Positions 38,229-46,214 of a stretch of 64,000 nt of DNA are shown in pieces; the first letter of the stretch is position 1, and each line of letters opens with the position of its first letter. The DNA is from Paracoccaceae bacterium (GTDB lineage: Bacteria > Pseudomonadota > Alphaproteobacteria > Rhodobacterales > Rhodobacteraceae), in assembly GCA_007692585.1 (NCBI GenBank), contig REBU01000036.1:1-64000 (forward strand), read 5' to 3'. The position numbers and the translations under genes were made by a program. The notes beneath the pieces were generated by a model. The model was given only the letters and a program-made list of their open reading frames with translations, did not search any database and had not been told where the DNA came from.

Positions 38229-38555
38229 TCACTCCTTCGGATCGCGCCGCCTGCGCGCGCGTTCTTCTGGTGTAAGCGAGTCGAGCGAGTCAAAATCGTT
38301 GATGTCGCGCCGGGTCGCGTGGCGGTTGCGGTTCAGCCGCGACAGGCCGAGCCAGATCGCAAGCCCCAGCACGGCCCAGATCAGCCCTTGCACCGCCGCA
38401 TGCAGACCCGGCAGCAGATATACGATGACCGCGACCAGGGCGGCACTCAGGCCAAAGCCCAGCGCCACATAGATCGTGGTCAGCATTTCCACGATTACCA
38501 GCGTGATGGCGATCAGGCCCCAGATGCTCCAGTCCGGCAGGGAAAACAGCTCCAT
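38229..38555 (-). CDS. Short NfeD-like membrane protein
   Basis: A 108-residue inner-membrane protein with about three hydrophobic helices (WGLIAITLVIVEMLTTIYVALGFG; AALVAVIVYLLPGL; LIWAVLGLAIWLGL) and a charged tail. This is the membrane half of NfeD; the C-terminal OB-fold domain is absent, replaced by a short Arg/Asp/Glu-rich end. It starts 3 bp after the stomatin-like gene, its usual partner in NfeD-stomatin operons. Confidence 0.85.
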   Translation of the reverse strand: MELFSLPDWSIWGLIAITLVIVEMLTTIYVALGFGLSAALVAVIVYLLPGLHAAVQGLIWAVLGLAIWLGLSRLNRNRHATRRDINDFDSLDSLTPEERARRRRDPKE

Positions 38556-38558
38556 CCT

Positions 38559-39413
38559 TCACATCTCTTTCAGGATTGCGGCGGCTTCGCGGAATGAATT
38601 CGACGGCCCGCCTGGCAACATGATCAGCTTCGCATTATCGGATTTCGACAGCCCTTCCAGCGCCTCGACCTGCATCCGCGCGGTCTGGAAGATCAGCGCG
38701 TCGCGGGCATTCTCACCGCCGAGCGAATTCGCGATCACGCGGTTGGCTTCGGCATTGGCCTCGGCAATCGCGCGGATACCATCGGCACGGCGCTGCGCCT
38801 CATAGAGTTCGGCATCAGCGTTCAATTCGGTCGCGCGCCGCACCCCTTCGGCGCGGGTGATCGCGGCACGGCGTTCACGTTCGGCGGCCAGCACTTCGGC
38901 CATAGCCTTCTGCGTGGTCTCATTGAGCCGCACATCCGTGATCTCCGAGCGGGAAATGCGGATGCCATAGGTCTTGCCCGCATCCTCCAGCGCTTCGAGC
39001 AGGGCCACATTCAGCGAGCCGCGATCCGATTGCACGGCGTCCAGTTCCACCTTGCCCAGTTCCGAACGCACCAGCGACTGCACCAGCCCGATGACCAGCT
39101 CATCGATCTTGTTGACGCGAAACACCGCCGCTTCCGGGTTCTCGATCCGGTAGACCACCAGCAATTGCGCGCCAAAGACCACGTTATCGGCCGACACCAC
39201 TTCCAGCGAGATGTCATTGAGCACCTGATCATTCACAGGCACTTTGGAATGCACCCGGTCCAGAAACGGCACGATCACATTCACCCCGGCATCCAGCGTG
39301 CGATGATAGGCCCCAAGCCGCGTTATGACGAAATTCTGCGCCTGCGGCACGATTTTCAGCCCCATCAGGACGATCAGAACCAAGAGGACGACAAGTGCGA
39401 GAATGAGTTCCAT
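38559..39413 (-). CDS. SPFH/Band 7 stomatin-like protein (QmcA type)
   Basis: Membrane-anchored scaffold protein of 284 residues. One N-terminal helix (LILALVVLLVLIVLMG), then the Band 7 domain (VPQAQNFVITRLGAYHRTLDAGVNVIVPFLD) and a long Ala/Glu/Arg-rich coiled coil (KAMAEVLAAERERRAAITRAEG). Members form membrane microdomains and pair with NfeD proteins. ATG 39413 follows GGAAGGAAG. Upstream gene of the stomatin-nfeD pair. Confidence 0.93.
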   Translation of the reverse strand: MELILALVVLLVLIVLMGLKIVPQAQNFVITRLGAYHRTLDAGVNVIVPFLDRVHSKVPVNDQVLNDISLEVVSADNVVFGAQLLVVYRIENPEAAVFRVNKIDELVIGLVQSLVRSELGKVELDAVQSDRGSLNVALLEALEDAGKTYGIRISRSEITDVRLNETTQKAMAEVLAAERERRAAITRAEGVRRATELNADAELYEAQRRADGIRAIAEANAEANRVIANSLGGENARDALIFQTARMQVEALEGLSKSDNAKLIMLPGGPSNSFREAAAILKEM

Positions 39414-39454
39414 GAAACTTCCTTCCAATGATGGTGATAGGGCAGGCGGTGGGA

Positions 39455-40684
39455 TCAGCTTGCCGCTTCTTCAAGGCTGATGTGGCGTGCCAGTAGCATC
39501 AGGGCAAGGGCCACGCTGGCACAGACGACCATTCCGAACACAAGCGGCAGCGGCGTGCCGTCATAGGCCAGCGAAATCGGCACAGCGATCAGCGCCGCGC
39601 AAACGGTCGAAACCGACTGCACCACCGACGCGCCGATCCCCGCCATATGGCCCAGCGGTTGCAGCGCCAGCGCATTCAGATTGCCGAAGGTCAGCCCGAT
39701 GGAAAAGAAGCCTGCGCACATGAACGCAAAGAACAGCGCGAAATCCCAGGGCGCTGGTAGGCCAAGCATCATCAGCCCCAGAAACAGCAGCGACACGCTC
39801 GCCTGCCACGCAAAGGCCAATGTCGCAATCCGGCGCATCCCGTAGCGCATGACCATTTTCGCATTGGCAACGCTCGCTGTGCCCGCAACGATCGCCGTGA
39901 CGGCAAACCAGAAGGGAAAGCTCGCCGCGCGCCCATACACATCGTCAAAAATCATCGGCAGGTTCGACAGCCAGACATAGAGCGGCGCGAAGGCAAAGGT
40001 CAGCGCCACGACATAGATCATGACATGCGGGTTGCTCACGATCTCGACCAGCGCCGCGCCGATCTTGCGCGCGCTCAGTGGGCGGCGGCGCTCGGGCGGC
40101 AGCGATTCCGGCTGGCGCAGCATCAGCCACAGCCCCGCAACCAGGCCAAAGACCACGAAAGCCACAAAGATCATGCGCCAATGCGACACCCACATGATGC
40201 CCGCACCGATAGCCGGGGCAAGGGCGGGGACCAGCACGAACAGCGTCATGATGATCGAGGTGACGCGCGCCATGGCCCGACCCTCATAGAGATCGCGCAC
40301 CATGGCGGTCGCGACGACGCGCGGGGCCGCGCCGCCAATGCCCTGCAGGAAGCGCGCGGCCAGCAGCATGTCGATGCTCTGCGCCTGAATCGCCATGATC
40401 GCGCCCGCCAGATAGAGCGCGATGCCCGCCAGCAGCACCGATTTGCGCCCGAACGCGTCCGAGACCGGCCCGCAAATCAGCGTGCCGAGCCCCAGGCCCA
40501 GCACGAAGCTGGTGATGACCAATTGCCCGCGCGCAGGCGCGTCGGGCGACAGTTCCTGCCCGATCAGTGGCAGCGCAGGCAGCATCGCATCGAGCGAAAA
40601 CGCGACCGAAGCCATCATCAGCGCCATCAGCGCCACAAACTCGCCAAAGCGCAGCGGTTTCGTGGGGGTCAGCCAGCGGATCAC
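39455..40684 (-). CDS. MFS multidrug efflux transporter, Bcr/CflA family
   Basis: Twelve-helix inner-membrane drug:proton antiporter of 409 residues. It opens with GEFVALMALMMASVAFSLDAMLPALP and has the motif A loop GPVSDAFGRKSVLLAG near residue 72 and motif C-like LVPALAPAIGAGI. The start is GTG at 40684, overlapping the stop of the frnE-like gene (GTGA), so it is the third gene of a coupled operon with the ligase and FrnE. Substrate unknown. Confidence 0.92.
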   Translation of the reverse strand: MIRWLTPTKPLRFGEFVALMALMMASVAFSLDAMLPALPLIGQELSPDAPARGQLVITSFVLGLGLGTLICGPVSDAFGRKSVLLAGIALYLAGAIMAIQAQSIDMLLAARFLQGIGGAAPRVVATAMVRDLYEGRAMARVTSIIMTLFVLVPALAPAIGAGIMWVSHWRMIFVAFVVFGLVAGLWLMLRQPESLPPERRRPLSARKIGAALVEIVSNPHVMIYVVALTFAFAPLYVWLSNLPMIFDDVYGRAASFPFWFAVTAIVAGTASVANAKMVMRYGMRRIATLAFAWQASVSLLFLGLMMLGLPAPWDFALFFAFMCAGFFSIGLTFGNLNALALQPLGHMAGIGASVVQSVSTVCAALIAVPISLAYDGTPLPLVFGMVVCASVALALMLLARHISLEEAAS

Positions 40685-41316
40685 TGTGGCGTGCCTGTCA
40701 GCTCATCAATGACATTTTGCCAGACCGCGACGGGCTGTGCACCCGATGTCGCATATTGGCCGTCAATGATGAAGAACGGCACCGCCTGAATGCCGCGCGC
40801 ACGGGCGCTGCGGTCAGCCTCTGCGATCAGATCGGCATCGGCGCCCGCGTCCAGAAGTCGCGCGATCATGTCACGGTCCAGCCCCGTCCCGGCGGCAAGA
40901 TCGAGCAGCACATCGCGCGCCCCGATATCGCGGCCTTCGCGGAAATAGGCGCGAAACAAAGCGCTGACCATCGCGGTCTGCCGCCCCTCAAGCCCCGCCC
41001 AATGGATCAGCCGATGCGCGTCGCGCGTGTTGGGCGTGCGGGTGATTGCTGGCAGGTCCAGCTCCAGCCCGGCGGCTTCGGCGGCTTCCACGACCGGGCG
41101 ATAGGCGTCCAGAACCCCCTGATCCCCGCCGAATTTCAGCGCCAGATAGTCGTCGCGCGCCATGCCCTCGGGCGGCATATCGGGGTTCAGCTGGAATGGG
41201 TGCCAGCGGATATGAAAAGGGTGTTCGGGCCGGCTTTCCAGCGCGCGATCAAGCTGCGCCTTGCCGATATAGCACCATGGGCAGATCGGGTCGGAATGAA
41301 TGTCGAGCGTGATCAT
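40681..41316 (-). CDS. DsbA family oxidoreductase, FrnE-like
   Basis: Cytosolic thioredoxin-fold oxidoreductase of 211 residues without a signal peptide. The active site is C12-P-W-C15 in SDPICPWCYIGKAQLDRAL; the cis-Pro segment is IQAVPFFIIDGQYATSGAQP, typical of FrnE, a polyketide-pathway and stress-related isomerase. Start and stop overlap its neighbours (ATGA with the ligase gene; GTGA with the transporter), indicating one operon. Confidence 0.92.
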   Translation of the reverse strand: MITLDIHSDPICPWCYIGKAQLDRALESRPEHPFHIRWHPFQLNPDMPPEGMARDDYLALKFGGDQGVLDAYRPVVEAAEAAGLELDLPAITRTPNTRDAHRLIHWAGLEGRQTAMVSALFRAYFREGRDIGARDVLLDLAAGTGLDRDMIARLLDAGADADLIAEADRSARARGIQAVPFFIIDGQYATSGAQPVAVWQNVIDELTGTPQ

Positions 41317-42821
41317 GCGCCCCCCTCAAATTCTGCGCGCAAGGCGCGGCGCGACAGCTTTCCATTCGCGCTGCGCGGCAGGCTGTCGCAATGGCGGTAA
41401 ATGCGCGGTTGCTTGTAACGCGCCAGATGCGCGGCAGCGAAATCCTGCAGCGCGTCTTCGGCCAGCGGCGCATCGGCCGTGTAGAAAGCCGCGATGACGC
41501 TGACGCCTGCGCGCGGGCTGACCTCGGTGCAGGCGATGTCATGGATCGCGGGATGGGCCATCAGCGCGCGTTCGACCTCCAGCGGCGAGACGCGGAAGCC
41601 GCCCGCATTCATCATGTCATCGTCGCGTCCCAGATAGCTGATTGCGCCATCCTCGGCCATCATGGCGCGGTCGCCGGTCAGGAACCACTCGCCTTGCAGC
41701 GGCAGGACCGGTGCTGCGTTTTCCAGATAGCCCAGCATCAGCCCCGGCTCGTCGCGGTGCAGCGCCAGCACGCCCTCGGTGCCCCGCGCGACCGGCGTCA
41801 TCTCCGGCCCCAGGATCGCGAGCCTGCGCCCCGGCTGCGCGCGGCCCGCTGTGCCGGGCGCGGCAGGCTGTGCGGGGTTGGCCGAGATATAGGTCGAGCA
41901 TTCCGACATTCCGAGCGCCTCATAGATCGCGGTGCCCGTGGCTGCATGCCAGGCCGCGCGCGTGGCCTCGGGCAGCTTCTCACCTGCCGATAGCCCATGA
42001 CGCAGGCGCGGCAGCGCCAGCCGCGCGGGCTCTTTCAGCATCTGCCGGTAAACGCCCGGCACTGCGGCAAAAAGCGTGGCGTCAAAGCGCTTGAGGATCA
42101 ATGCCAGCGGCGCGCCCGGATCGGGGATCAGCGCGGTCGCACCAATAGCCCAGGGGTCCATCAGACCGGTGCCAAGCGTATAGGTCCAGTTGAAGGCGCC
42201 CGCATGCAGCACGCGGTCCTCAGCCGTCAGGCCATACCAGCCCTCCCACATCATCCGCCGCGCCCAGATCGCGCGATGGGCATGGACTACGGCGCGCGGG
42301 CTGCCACCACTGCCAGAGGTGTAGATGATATAGCCGGGCCGTGCCGGGTCGCCCATGTGCCAGTCACAGGGCGGCAGATCCTGCATCGCGCGCAGGGCAT
42401 CGGGCGCGAGCACCGGGGCCGGATGATCGGGCAACGCCGCGCCCTCACCTGCCAGCACCAGCGCAGGGGCAAGCGTGGCCGCCATGCGCGTGATCTCTGG
42501 CCGCGTCAGCTGGGTCGAGGTCGGCACAGGCACCAACCCCGCCGCGATGGCCCCCAGATAGGCGACCGGAAAATCGACCGTATGCCCGAGCCGCATCAGC
42601 ACGCGGTCACCGGGCAAAAGCCCCAGGCGCAAAAGCCCGGTGCCGGTGGCGCGCACCGCGTCAATCAGCCGCGCATAGGACCAGCGCTCGGCCCCGCTGG
42701 CGCGCAGGATCTGCAGCGCGATCTTGTCGGGCGTCTGCGCGCCTGCAGCGAGCACATATTGCGCCATGTTGAACGGCGTGGGGCAGGGCGGATGCAGGGG
42801 CGCGTCGATCAGGGCTTTCAT
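41313..42821 (-). CDS. AMP-dependent acyl/aryl-CoA ligase
   Basis: ANL-superfamily ligase of 502 residues that would activate a carboxylic acid to its CoA ester. The P-loop-like A3 motif is IIYTSGSGGSPRAVVHAH, then YEALGMSE (A5), WFLTGDRAMM (A7), YLGRDDDMMNAGGFRVSP (A8) and the catalytic Lys in RSANGKLSRRAL (A10). The pattern is nearest to benzoate-CoA ligase-type enzymes. ATG 42821 is chosen over the frame to 42905, which lacks family similarity. First gene of the ligase-frnE-efflux operon, divergent from selD. Acid substrate unknown. Confidence 0.88.
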   Translation of the reverse strand: MKALIDAPLHPPCPTPFNMAQYVLAAGAQTPDKIALQILRASGAERWSYARLIDAVRATGTGLLRLGLLPGDRVLMRLGHTVDFPVAYLGAIAAGLVPVPTSTQLTRPEITRMAATLAPALVLAGEGAALPDHPAPVLAPDALRAMQDLPPCDWHMGDPARPGYIIYTSGSGGSPRAVVHAHRAIWARRMMWEGWYGLTAEDRVLHAGAFNWTYTLGTGLMDPWAIGATALIPDPGAPLALILKRFDATLFAAVPGVYRQMLKEPARLALPRLRHGLSAGEKLPEATRAAWHAATGTAIYEALGMSECSTYISANPAQPAAPGTAGRAQPGRRLAILGPEMTPVARGTEGVLALHRDEPGLMLGYLENAAPVLPLQGEWFLTGDRAMMAEDGAISYLGRDDDMMNAGGFRVSPLEVERALMAHPAIHDIACTEVSPRAGVSVIAAFYTADAPLAEDALQDFAAAHLARYKQPRIYRHCDSLPRSANGKLSRRALRAEFEGGA

Positions 42822-42940
42822 GCGCTCAGAGCTACGCCGCCGCGCGCCGAAGTGCAAGCCAGTGGGGTGTGACGTGCCCTTGCCCTGCGGCGCGCTTTGG
42901 CGCATTGCCCGACCACACCCGCTGCAGTATCGAGAGCATC

Positions 42941-45097
42941 ATGACACCGACCATTCCCCTGACCAAGGATCTCGTGCTGATCGGCGGCGGCCATACGCAT
43001 GCGCTCGTGCTGCGCAAATGGGGCATGGGCGGCCTGCCCGGCGTGCGCGTGAGCGTCATCAGCCCCGGCCCGACCGCCGTCTATTCCGGCATGCTGCCGG
43101 GCTATATCGCAGGCCATTACAGTCGCGCGGAACTCGATATCGATCTGGTGCGCCTCGCGCGCTTTGCGGGCGCACGGCTGATCACCGGTCCCGCCACAGC
43201 GCTCGATCCGGTCGCGCGCGTGGTCACGGTTGCAGGGCGCGCGGAGCCTGTCGCCTATGATGTCGCCTCGGTCGATATCGGGATCACGTCCGAGATGCCC
43301 GCAATGCCGGGTTTTTCCGCGCATGGCTTCCCGGCGAAGCCTCTGGGACGATTTGCCAGCGCATGGGCTGAGTACCTGTCGAACGCCCCTGATCCACGGC
43401 TCGCCGTGATCGGCGGCGGGGTGGCGGGGGCAGAGCTTGCCATGGCGATGGCGCACAGGCTGCGCGCGCAGGGGCTTGTGCCAAAGGTCGCGCTGATCGA
43501 CCAGGGCCGCGTTCTGGGCGCGCTCTCGCCGCGGGGCCGCGCCCGCGTCATGGAGGCCATGCAGGCGCTGGGCGTCACGCCCATCGAGCATGCGCAGGTC
43601 TGCGAATTGCGCGCAGATGCCGTCTGCCTTGCAGATGGGCGCGAGATCGTCAGCGCCTTCACCATCGGGGCGGCGGGGGCGCGCCCGCAGGGCTGGCTGG
43701 CGGCTACAGGGCTGGACTGCCATGAGGGCTATCTCAGCGTCGGCCCGACCCTGCAGACCTCTGCGCCCGATGTCTTTGCGGTGGGCGACTGTGCGCATCA
43801 GGCTTTTGCGCCGCGCCCCAAGGCAGGCGTTTTCGCGGTGCGCCAAGCGCCGGTGCTTTATGACAATCTGACGGCGCAGCTCTCCGGCCAGCCCTTGCGC
43901 GCCTACAAACCCCAGAAAGACTATCTGAAATTGATCGCGCTGGGCGACAAGACCGCGGTGGCGGATAAATTCGGCCTGACAGCCCATGGCCGCGCACTCT
44001 GGCGGCTGAAGGACGGGATCGACGCAAAATTCATGCGGCAGTTCCGCGACTTGCCCGCCATGACCCCCGCGCCGCCCGCGCAGGCCGCCACAGGCGTGGC
44101 CGAGATCATGGGCGCGGCGCCGCTCTGTTCGGGCTGCGGGGGCAAGGTCGGGCGCAGCGCGCTTTCCTCTGCGCTCGACGCGCTCGCACAGCCTCCGCGC
44201 GCGGATATCCTCAGCCTGCCCGGTGACGATGCGGCCTGTCTGGTCATGGACGGCGTGCGGCAAGTGATCAGCACCGATCATCTGAGCGCCGTGACCCCTG
44301 ACCCCGCGCTGATGACGCGGATCGCGGCCATTCATGCGCTGGGCGATATCTGGGCGATGGGCGCGCGTCCGCAGGCCGCGCTGATCAGTCTGATCCTGCC
44401 GCGCATGTCCGCCACGCTGCAAGCGCGGACCATGGCCGAGATCACTCAGACCGCGCGCGAGGTGCTGGGCGCGGCCGGGGCGGTGCTTGTCGGCGGCCAT
44501 AGCAGCCAGGGCGAGGCGATGACCATCGGCTTCACCGTGACAGGGCTCGTGGACGGCGATCCGATAACGCTTGCAGGGGCGCAACCCGGCGATGCGCTGA
44601 TCCTGACCAAACCCCTCGGCGTGGGCACGATCCTTGCCGCCGAAATGCGCGGTATGGCCGAAGGGGGCGATGTGCTGGCGGCTTTTGCCCAGATGCTTCG
44701 CCCGCAATCGGACGCGTCGCGCATTCTCGCAGGCGCCCATGCCATGACCGATGTGACAGGCTTCGGGCTGGCAGGGCATCTGTCGGGGATGTGTCGCGCC
44801 TCGGGCACAGGCGCGGTGCTGGACGCGCTGCCTTTGCTGCCCGGCGCGCTGGCGCTTGCGCAGGCCGGGGTCAGATCGTCAATCTTTGCTGATAACGTCA
44901 CCGGGGCGCTGCCTGTCGACGGACCAGAGGGCGCGCAAAAAGATCTGCTCTTTGACCCGCAGACCTGCGGCGGCCTTTTGGCGGCCGTGCACCCGGATGC
45001 GGCAGGGGCGCTGCTGAGCGCGCTGCGCGGTGCTGGCCATGACGCCCACCAGATTGGCCAGATCACCGCAGGCGACCGGATCACGCTGCGCCTGTGA
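42941..45097 (+). CDS. selD: Selenophosphate synthetase fused to an N-terminal FAD-dependent oxidoreductase
   Basis: Two-domain protein of 718 residues. The N-terminal 370 residues are a type II NADH-dehydrogenase-like FAD/NAD(P) domain (LVLIGGGHTHALVLRKW, AVIGGGVAGAELAMA, VFAVGDCAHQ). The C-terminal half is SelD, which makes selenophosphate from selenide and ATP; the catalytic pair is C399 and K402 (CSGCGGKVG), with LPGDDAA, STDHLSAV and TDVTGFGLAGHL following. The catalytic residue is Cys, not selenocysteine. The fusion is known in several bacteria and may link selenide supply to redox chemistry. It overlaps the end of the convergent mnmH by 17 bp. No selA or selB is in the window. Confidence 0.96.
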   Translation: MTPTIPLTKDLVLIGGGHTHALVLRKWGMGGLPGVRVSVISPGPTAVYSGMLPGYIAGHYSRAELDIDLVRLARFAGARLITGPATALDPVARVVTVAGRAEPVAYDVASVDIGITSEMPAMPGFSAHGFPAKPLGRFASAWAEYLSNAPDPRLAVIGGGVAGAELAMAMAHRLRAQGLVPKVALIDQGRVLGALSPRGRARVMEAMQALGVTPIEHAQVCELRADAVCLADGREIVSAFTIGAAGARPQGWLAATGLDCHEGYLSVGPTLQTSAPDVFAVGDCAHQAFAPRPKAGVFAVRQAPVLYDNLTAQLSGQPLRAYKPQKDYLKLIALGDKTAVADKFGLTAHGRALWRLKDGIDAKFMRQFRDLPAMTPAPPAQAATGVAEIMGAAPLCSGCGGKVGRSALSSALDALAQPPRADILSLPGDDAACLVMDGVRQVISTDHLSAVTPDPALMTRIAAIHALGDIWAMGARPQAALISLILPRMSATLQARTMAEITQTAREVLGAAGAVLVGGHSSQGEAMTIGFTVTGLVDGDPITLAGAQPGDALILTKPLGVGTILAAEMRGMAEGGDVLAAFAQMLRPQSDASRILAGAHAMTDVTGFGLAGHLSGMCRASGTGAVLDALPLLPGALALAQAGVRSSIFADNVTGALPVDGPEGAQKDLLFDPQTCGGLLAAVHPDAAGALLSALRGAGHDAHQIGQITAGDRITLRL

Positions 45098-46136
45098 TCC
45101 GTGCCGCGATGCGCTGCGCCAGCGCGTCGCGGGACGCGGGGCTCAGATCCGGCGCGTCCATCAGGGCAATCACCGCAAACGTGTGATTGGCCCGGGATTT
45201 CGCATAGCTTGGATCATAATGATCGCGGATCAATGCTTCGGCCAGCGCCAGATCATCGCCCGCTGCGAGCAGGTCCAGCCAATGCGCGATCATGCGGCCA
45301 TCGCGATGCGGCCGCAACGCATTCAGACGCGCGGCCAGGTCTTCGCGCCGCGCAAGGATGTCGTGATATTCGCCCAGAAGGTAGCGTGCGCGGGCGTCCT
45401 GTGGGACGGTGATCTCGATACGCGGGGCGTGTTTCATGGCGTCCCAGAGCATTGGCGGGATGATGCGCGCGCCGATCTTGCTGCTCTCGGCCTCGACCAG
45501 CACCGGGCGCGCCGGATCGAGCCGGGCCAGCCTGCAGGCGAGGGCGCTCTCAAAGGCTTTCTGGCTGGGTTGCGGATGCTCGCGCCCGCCAAGGATCGAG
45601 CCGCGATGCTGCGCCATCCCCTCAAGATCGAGCACCTGCAGCCCCAGATCGCCCAGCCGGTGCAGGATATCGGTCTTGGCGGTGCCAGTATAGCCATCAA
45701 GCAGGATCAGGCGATGCGCCAGCGGCACGTCGTAAAGCGCCGTTTGCACAAGCCGGCGATAGCTCTGATAGCCGCCCGCAAGCGTCTGCGCGCGCCAGCC
45801 CACAGCACTCAGGATCGTCGCCACAGAGCCCGAACGCTGCCCGCCGCGCCAGCAATAAACCAATGGCTGCCAGTCGCCGCCACGATCCCGCAGGACGGTT
45901 TCCAGATGCCGAGCGACATTGCGCGCCACCAGCGCCGCGCCGACCTTGCGGGCCTCGAAGGGGGCCACCTGCTTGTAGATCGTGCCGACCTGCGCGCGCT
46001 CCGTGTCCGACAGCGCGGGCAGGTTGATCGCGCCGGGGATGTGATCGAGCGCGAATTCAGCAGGCGAGCGCACGTCGATCACATCATCATGCCCGTGATC
46101 GAGCAGATGGGCGAGGGAGGCGAAACAGCGGGGCAT
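45081..46136 (-). CDS. mnmH: tRNA 2-selenouridine synthase
   Basis: Replaces sulfur by selenium at the wobble 2-thiouridine of certain tRNAs, via a geranylated intermediate. The 351-residue protein has an N-terminal rhodanese domain (VIDVRSPAEFALDHIPGAI; active Cys95 in YCWRGGQRSGS) and a P-loop domain (LLDGYTGTAKTDIL, G148-K154-T155). ATG 46136 is chosen; a TTG at 46157 is possible, and neither has a good ribosome site. It lies 78 bp downstream of dabA on the same strand and convergent with selD, which supplies its selenophosphate. Confidence 0.95.
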   Translation of the reverse strand: MPRCFASLAHLLDHGHDDVIDVRSPAEFALDHIPGAINLPALSDTERAQVGTIYKQVAPFEARKVGAALVARNVARHLETVLRDRGGDWQPLVYCWRGGQRSGSVATILSAVGWRAQTLAGGYQSYRRLVQTALYDVPLAHRLILLDGYTGTAKTDILHRLGDLGLQVLDLEGMAQHRGSILGGREHPQPSQKAFESALACRLARLDPARPVLVEAESSKIGARIIPPMLWDAMKHAPRIEITVPQDARARYLLGEYHDILARREDLAARLNALRPHRDGRMIAHWLDLLAAGDDLALAEALIRDHYDPSYAKSRANHTFAVIALMDAPDLSPASRDALAQRIAARITGAA

Positions 46137-46214
46137 CGGGCGGGCCTGACATGGCAAGAGGGCAATGGCCCTACATGCCTTGCCTTCGCCGCCGGACGCA
46201 AGGCCGTCTCGCGT

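Noticed and set aside
44126-44143. Selenocysteine in SelD
   Set aside because: The catalytic position is an ordinary TGC Cys codon; no in-frame TGA is present there.
42818-44779. 653-codon open frame antisense to selD
   Set aside because: SelD domains are unmistakable on the plus strand; the antisense translation has no structure.
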